From assembly GCA_029204225.1 (NCBI GenBank), contig CM055107.1:42096007-42160006 (forward strand): a stretch of 64,000 nucleotides of DNA, given 5' to 3'. This stretch comes from Diphasiastrum complanatum. Its lineage: Eukaryota > Streptophyta > Lycopodiopsida > Lycopodiales > Lycopodiaceae. Position numbers and translations under genes: made by a program. The notes beneath the pieces are model-generated. The model saw only the letters and a program-made list of their open reading frames with translations. It searched no databases and was not told where the DNA came from. Positions 58,122 through 64,000 of the stretch are shown here, one piece after another (position 1 is the first letter of the stretch; every line of letters begins with the position of its first letter).

Positions 58122-59480
58122 GACTAGATATGACAAAACAAAGCTCTATGTAACTTCATCTTCATCTCTTTCATTCTTATTATAGTTTCTCTTGCAGTTC
58201 CTCATGATGCAAGCATTGTGTTTTCCCTCTCCATCTCTCTCATGGATTTAATGAATCATGCATGCTCTGATAATCTATAGTGCTACTTGAACTTCAATAA
58301 GCTATTTGCTTGGTGGTCAACTTAGAAAGGATGCAGCAAATTTCTACATCATTCTTGGTGAAAGAGCAAGTAGGGTGAGTTGGGATGTCATGAACAGTAA
58401 GTGTCTCTAAAAACCACAAGTTTTATTCAAGCATCAAGAGATTTCAGCAAGTACTTCAAGTGTAGGAGGCCAATGTTTGCGCTTTTGTATGAGATTCAGC
58501 TTGGATAATCTTTTCCTTCACATGAATGATTCTAAGTTCTATAATCCATTTTTTTCTTGTGTTTAGAGAGAGAGTTATATTTACAATGCTTCATTGCGTA
58601 TCCAACAAGCTTTAACTGGTCTCTCTTATACTGAGTAAAGCTGACCATAGTGCAATGTGGGTGAGAACCACTAGCTTCTTGGTTGAGTGCATTGATGAGA
58701 GAAACAAAGAATGGTGTGTCAAGGTAAGGAACACAAACACAAAAGTCACTTCAAATAAAATTTTCCAGCAATAACTTTTACCAATCATTTATCAAAGATG
58801 ACATTTTCTATAACCTTGGCATTATGCAACATTTGTTTCATATCTCCTATTACTTTGTTATAATGTAATTGCCACGTAGACAAGCCAAATAAGATGCTAT
58901 AATTTATTGATGAGAAAGACAATTAGATCGGGCAACTTATTGAAAGCAAACAAAAGGGTTGTTCCAACAACAAGAAACTACAAATAGTGGACCTAGTCTT
59001 TTCTAGAATGTTACCTAGGAAAGCTATGTTAGAAATTGAAAAAGGGAGAGAATAATTTCCTACCAGAAATTCAAGAAAATGGAGGTGACTCTAGGGTTAT
59101 AAGCCATTTCTACATCCATAAATAGGACTCATTTGAAAAAAAATGAGGGATGGATTATTTTGTTAGAAAAATGGTTGATTGGTGTATTAGCACAAATTAG
59201 TGTGGGTTGAAGATTGAGAAGAGCTTGCTAGCTTGAAACACGACTTTCTCAAATAACTTCACCATTGTAGCTTTGGTTAAAAAGCCTAAGCTGTCTACCA
59301 TCCACTCAGATTCTTAGTATGAAGTTGAGTTTGGCAATGGCCACAAGAGAGGCTGTTTTTGATAAGGTAGTGCCTCAAGTGTAAGTAACAAATTAGAACT
59401 ACAAAGATCATTTGGATCTTCATGAAACCATTTTTAAGAGGTTTGGTCATTTGGTGCTAGGGGTGCACGCACATAGTCAA
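58122..59480. other. intergenic, no gene recognised
   Basis: AT-rich with stops in all frames. Possibly the decayed 5' part of the copia remnant that follows. Confidence 0.4.
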
Positions 59481-59760
59481 AGTCTTAGAGCAAGAGATGG
59501 GCAAATATATCTTACATGAGTTTGGTAGGATGCATCATGTACACTATGCTTGGCATCATGCTTGATATAGCAATGACATTAAGAATGCTAAATGGACCAA
59601 GTAGGATCATTAAGAGTTTCCAAAAGGATATTAGAAAACCTAAAAGACATGATCCATCTTGGAGTTTGTTACAATGGAAACAATGGCTAGATATATGTGG
59701 TTATGCATACTAAATTGACCAAGGTGAGGCTAGTTGTCTACTTGTAGATATATTTTTCTC
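59481..59760 (+). pseudogene. decayed copia RT/RNase H fragment
   Basis: The plus-strand frame gives MSLVGCIMYTMLGIMLDIAM followed by KSFQKDIRK and WLDICGYAY. This fits the copia motif (IGSLMYAMLCTRPDI, then the RNase H start GYxDAD) with heavy decay. No LTRs found. Confidence 0.5.
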
Positions 59761-60351
59761 ATAAATGGTGGTGTGATCACTTAGGCAAGCATAAAACGAA
59801 AATCAGTCAAACGAAAATCAGTCTCTCTATCATCCACTAAAATAGATTTTGTAGGGATATCAAGCCAAGGAGCCAAGGAATATAAACAGATCAGGAGTTT
59901 ACGTGATAAAAGTGGCAAGGATTTTGAAAGTTTTCAGCTGCATAACGATAATCAGATAGCTTCTCTTTGCTGCCATCATTTAGTTAAATACTTGATTCCT
60001 CTTCACTATTGTATATGTCTAATTGATAAGATCAAAGGAATTCAAGAGGTTTTGCATTCTTAAAGTTTGTTTTGACCGTGCCCATAAAGATAAGGGTAGC
60101 TTCTTTAGTTAAACTTGTTACCATAAGATCAGTATCAGAATAATTTGAGAGTTGAAAAAGGATATGGTCACAGTCATCACACAAATCAATGCACAGGGAG
60201 GGAGTAAGCCATTCCTTGTCAAGCAAGAGAAATCTTCACATCAAATCTTCTTCCTATAGGGCTACGTGCGTCAGCTGCATAATCAAGCCAGGTAGAAGAA
60301 ATGAAGAATTGCGCTACAAATCCTTCTAACTGCAAATTGTCGAGCTGCCGC
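59761..60351. other. 3' flank of the WD40 gene
   Basis: AT-rich. The part next to 60352 is probably its 3' UTR. No other gene seen. Confidence 0.45.
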
Positions 60352-61731
60352 CTAACGTAGTGCACCTGTAGAGGAAGGCCGTACTGCATCATGTGTAGCG
60401 GAAGACCCCAGCATCCAAACCTTTACGTGATGATCTAAGCTGCCACTGTAGATAACTTTTGTCCTGTTAACCTCATCTTCACAAAGGCATATCGCTTTTA
60501 CTGCACCTTTGTGCCCTTCGAGCTGTGAGATACAAGAGTAGACATTGTCTGTACCTCTCGTCCATACCCGGATCGTTTTGTCTGCAGATCCGCTACAGAC
60601 GATGTTACCTATGACACTCAAGCACAGCACTGCAAGCCGATGTCCTTTTAGGCTACAGATTTTGTTCATATGCCCCGCAGTGCTTTCATCACGCTCCCAC
60701 ACAGCTATGCTTCGGTCGTTAGATCCTGAGTAAAGAATACCCCCACCCTCACCCATAGCGAGAGCGTTTACTGCAGAACTGTGGCCCTCCAGTGTGGCAA
60801 TCAGCGAGTGATTTTTAGCGTTTCTTTCCCACACCTTGATCTTAGTGTCCGCGGAAGCGGTGTACACATGCCCTACCGGTGATACCACCAGAGCATTGAT
60901 CGCATCGTCGTGTGCAGTCACCGACTCGAGACATTTGAAGTCCCAGAGCCTCCATACCTTGAATCTCTTATCCCACGATCCAGAATATAGAAGATTTGCG
61001 GGTCCTTTAGCTAGCACCGAGACTGTATCAGTGTGCTGAATCCACAGACATTTCTTATGGCGACGAACTGGCACGTAGTTGTTTCGCCACAGACCTGACG
61101 TAAGAATATTGCTGATCGTTGGCAGAGTGGCTACCAATTTATGCACCACCCGGTACTGAGACCGCGAAGAAACACTCCACACTCTGATTTTGTGATCCTG
61201 ATGTCCAGTAATGATCTTATCTCCAAGAACAAGCACCGCTTTGACTGCCCCCTCTCCGCTTCTAAACTGATCAGAGATTCTGCTGAGATTGTTACGCCCC
61301 CATACTTGAATATCGCCTCCATCAGCTCCACAATAGAGAAGATTTTCAGACACAGCCAACGAGAATACGCGGCCTGGATGGCCTTGCAAAGTTGTAGTGC
61401 ACTGGTAATTGTGAGTTTCAACTTCTGCTGAGATCAAACACGTCGTAACAGAAGAAGACGAACTGACGTTATCTCTCAGCTCTTCTGCCACCTCAGGATA
61501 AAGGCGAATAGTGTCCAAGTTTTGCTCGTAATTGTTGTTACTGTGATCTGCCACATCATTATCAGCCGTTTTGGGTTCCCTATGATCAGTTTTGAGTGAA
61601 ACCAGAGTTATTGTTGATGGAGATACTAGTGTTGATGCTACATGTGACACAGAGTCAATTTGAGAACTTATATTGCCTGTAACAGTGTGATCTAGCTTTA
61701 AAGGATAGTTACAGTCTATCTGGAGCACCAT
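60352..61731 (-). CDS. JGB: JINGUBANG-like WD40-repeat protein
   Basis: A single uninterrupted 459-codon frame with ATG at 61731 directly preceded in frame by TAG, which fixes the start. Residues 1-110 are polar and low in complexity. Seven WD repeats follow at about 111-144, 158-185, 232-260, 268-301, 311-345, 358-390 and 401-439, ending in signatures such as GGDIQVW, DHKIRVW, DKRFKVW, DTKIKVW, DRSIAVW, DKTIRVW and DHHVKVW. The insert between repeats 2 and 3 with NYVPVRRHKKCLWIQHTD is typical of the plant JINGUBANG family. The Arabidopsis member is reported to restrain pollen germination. The role in this organism is unknown, as a beta-propeller has no catalysis and would act as a protein-binding scaffold. 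The frame shows no damage. Confidence 0.93.
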   Translation of the reverse strand: MVLQIDCNYPLKLDHTVTGNISSQIDSVSHVASTLVSPSTITLVSLKTDHREPKTADNDVADHSNNNYEQNLDTIRLYPEVAEELRDNVSSSSSVTTCLISAEVETHNYQCTTTLQGHPGRVFSLAVSENLLYCGADGGDIQVWGRNNLSRISDQFRSGEGAVKAVLVLGDKIITGHQDHKIRVWSVSSRSQYRVVHKLVATLPTISNILTSGLWRNNYVPVRRHKKCLWIQHTDTVSVLAKGPANLLYSGSWDKRFKVWRLWDFKCLESVTAHDDAINALVVSPVGHVYTASADTKIKVWERNAKNHSLIATLEGHSSAVNALAMGEGGGILYSGSNDRSIAVWERDESTAGHMNKICSLKGHRLAVLCLSVIGNIVCSGSADKTIRVWTRGTDNVYSCISQLEGHKGAVKAICLCEDEVNRTKVIYSGSLDHHVKVWMLGSSATHDAVRPSSTGALR

Positions 61732-62074
61732 CTATTATTAATGCACGCTCCAGAAACACGAGATGATCTGATGATTGCGAGAGGTCAAAGCTCAAGTGCC
61801 TGTGACCCTCTCTGATCCAGCCAAAACGTCATATGCAAATTAAAGAGAGAGGGGCTTCTTGCATCCAAGCACACTCATCCAAGCATCCACGATCTATCAT
61901 CAATTCAACAATTGAGAACATAAATCTGCGAGAGAGACTGGAGACGGAGGGTGAAATGGGCAGCTGGTAAGGCAAAACAGGCGTGCATCTGCAGCACTAC
62001 GTTGGCTTTAGAAGATCATATGCTCACAAAGCCAGCCCATGCTCAGCATTGTTGAAGCCTGAAGAGAAAAAGGA

Positions 62075-62135
<61 letters not shown>

Positions 62136-62280
62136 ACGTCGAATTGAAGAAAAGGTGATGAATCCGGAAGCAAGCTGAAGGGTGCAGCGTTGCAAATTAG
62201 GGTTTCACAACAGATTAGGGTGTGGCATTACAAATTAGGGTATTAAGGCATTATCCCAAAACCCTAATATGGGTGATTGG
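61732..62280 (-). promoter_or_regulatory. 5' UTR/promoter of the WD40 gene with (TC)n and telo-box motifs
   Basis: On the gene strand, a (TC)n tract (62131-62079) lies about 350 nt before the ATG. Four AACCCTAA/ACCCTAAT-type words (telo-box-like) lie at 62195-62265, including AAACCCTAA twice. Telo-boxes are common in promoters of growth-related plant genes. No TATA box was fixed. Confidence 0.5.
62079..62131. repeat. (GA)~26 microsatellite
   Basis: Pure GA tract. No LINE end adjoins it, unlike the tracts at 12773 and 26346. Confidence 0.95.
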
Positions 62281-64000
62281 AAAGGTTGCCCTCCGACAAA
62301 ATGGGCCCTACATTATTCGTCTTGTAAACAAATTAAAAGTGAAAAATCATAATATAAATTTTGCCTACAATATGTATTTATAATAATATAGAGTCTACTT
62401 TAATAAAAACCACAGGAAAAATGCTAGGAGAACCCTAATATGTGTAAAATTATAGATGAATAAAATGCTAAAATATCTTGTTGGAGAAGTTTGTATTTGA
62501 ATTTTGATTTATTTCCATCAAGACAATAAATAAATAGATATATATAGACAATAATAAGTAAATAAATAAATGAGTTTTTTTTTTGGCATGTAGTAGTAGG
62601 TAGGTCATGGTTGGGGACCGATTATTGAACTAAGTCTCCATGCTTGGAGAGTGAATGTTTTTTTTAAAACTTTGCACACGATACAATGGTCATAGAATTA
62701 TGTAGAGATTATTAGGTCGAGCAATTATTGAATGATTGTGGAACCTAGGTCAACCAAAAAGACCTTTTCCTGCTAAAACTTTTTTTTTTTTCCCCTCATT
62801 ATGGGTTGCAATATGCATTACAAATTTATCTATCAACCTTTTGAAAGTTGTAATCAATGGCACTAGCGGCCCTCTTGAGGGCCATTATGGCTAGGATGTA
62901 ACAAATATAGTGGCTGTAGCACGAACTCGAGTGGACCTTGATACATGTGTTATGGCTTGAGCAATGGGCAACTTCACGCGTAAGTAGGTCTAATTGAAAT
63001 GTTGAAACCTATTTTAACTTTTTGTGAAAATTGTGATGAAAGCTGGTTGTAGAAAAGGGGGAGGATGAACCTATTACTTGTTTTGTTTTATGCATCTGGT
63101 GTGAAAAATGTTTCACAACTAATTAGAGGAAAAGCATACTTTAAAACATCCATCAAATGTAGAGAAAATTTTGGGATTTAATTAGCCCTCGAAAAGGTCC
63201 AAAAATCTAGCTTACATATATTATTTTTCATATTTCACGCAGTTGTTGTTTGTGAAGCAAAGAAGACATGCACGTAGGTTGCAAGTGAAGTTGATATCGT
63301 ACAAGGTAGAGGTTGAGAAGCAAATATTATAAAAACAGGATCTACAAATGCTTTTTAATATACAATCAAACATTCAATGTCACATACAAAATTTGATCTC
63401 ATTACAAGTTGTTACGTGACAAATCTTTACTAGCCTAGCCTACACCTCTCTCAAGTACAACAAAGTCCCTACAGGGGCATCTAGAGAGAGGGTTTTGCTT
63501 GACCGTGCTCTCTCACCAATAAATGTTGTGGAATTTGCTTACAAAAAATGAATAAACTCTTACATGCCAAATTACAATTGTTAAATTTGTAAATAGTTTT
63601 ATGTAATAAATCTCTTCTAGCTATAAACATCAAACTTAAAGAGTTGTACTATGATTTTTATTGGTTCGATGGAAATAATTATAAGGTAGGCTTATAGATA
63701 TTCGTCAAAGCATCGTCATACATATATACACGTTGAAATGTGTTTTCGGTGGTAGCAGTTTCTCTGAAGCAAGAGGCCAACAAAATGATTTAAAGTGCAC
63801 GTGGAGTCCATTCTGTTGCCCACCTTACAAATGCCAAAGGAGTGATGTTTCCCTTTAAAGTGTTAGTCCTTTGTTGGTGATGTTTCCTTAAGGCATGGGG
63901 CACACCTTTTCACGCTTAATATTGCACTTTACAAATGTATTTATATATAAGGAAATAGGTGCTAGTGGTGCTCCACTTATTGTGCAAAATTTCAAAGAAT
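62281..64000. other. AT-rich intergenic DNA; no gene recognised
   Basis: No open frame over 60 codons and no recognisable repeat. Two T-runs (62575 and 62785). Confidence 0.5.

Noticed and set aside
60545-61431. Plus-strand ORFs opposite the WD40 gene
   Set aside because: Antisense shadows of the WD40 reading frame.
62079-62131. Possible further LINE insertion at this GA tract
   Set aside because: Neither side shows the LINE 3' motif (TTTATTAATGTCTTTTCC) or ORF sequence. It looks like a plain microsatellite in the WD40 upstream region.

Overview
This window is nuclear DNA from a land plant. The signs are a spliced gene with GT-AG introns, plant telomere-type AAACCCTAA motifs, Ty1/copia retrotransposons with initiator-Met-tRNA primer sites, and a plant-specific WD40 gene. 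Very long introns packed with transposons suggest a large, repeat-rich genome such as a fern, lycophyte or gymnosperm. The sequence alone does not settle which. I saw no bacterial, organellar, rRNA, tRNA or CRISPR features.

Host genes. (1) A five-exon minus-strand gene spans 549-21074 and encodes a 284-residue ABHD17-type alpha/beta hydrolase. All splice junctions can be read and the Ser-Asp-His triad is present. Its second intron is about 14.5 kb and holds a LINE, a hAT-like remnant and a Ty3/gypsy integrase remnant. (2) A minus-strand gene at 60352-61731 encodes a 459-residue, seven-repeat WD40 protein of the JINGUBANG family in one uninterrupted frame. (3) A possible terminal exon of an unidentified gene lies on the plus strand at 19088-19399, inside intron 1 of the hydrolase gene.

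Transposons. A near full-length LINE (about 6.24-12.77 kb, minus) carries ORF1, an AP endonuclease, a reverse transcriptase and a zinc-finger C-terminus, and is split by a solo LTR with a 5-bp target duplication. A second, 5'-truncated copy lies at 24.95-26.35 kb, with two short 3' fragments at 5.57 and 6.12 kb. All four 3' ends run into (TTTC)n/(TTC)n/(TC)n, and both 5' junctions also abut (TC)n. This looks like a LINE family that inserts into (TC)n microsatellites. Its C-terminus carries a conserved PCNA-interacting (PIP-box) motif.

From 28.2 to 50.0 kb there is a four-deep nest of copia elements: A2 (plus) contains B2 (minus), which contains C (plus), which contains B1 (minus). The three inner insertions have matching 5-bp target duplications. 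A2 is fused at about 47874 to a different copia remnant (E). A further near-complete copia, A1 (51723-58116, minus), has the duplication CAACG and a poly-G polypurine tract. Every retroelement carries frameshifts, stops or deletions and looks inactive.

The rest is AT-rich intergenic or intronic DNA with (GA)n, (GT)n and (GC)n microsatellites, palindrome clusters, GC-rich islands and diverged duplications. The two host genes show no sign of working together. The main biological story is how retroelements have expanded and nested around and inside them.
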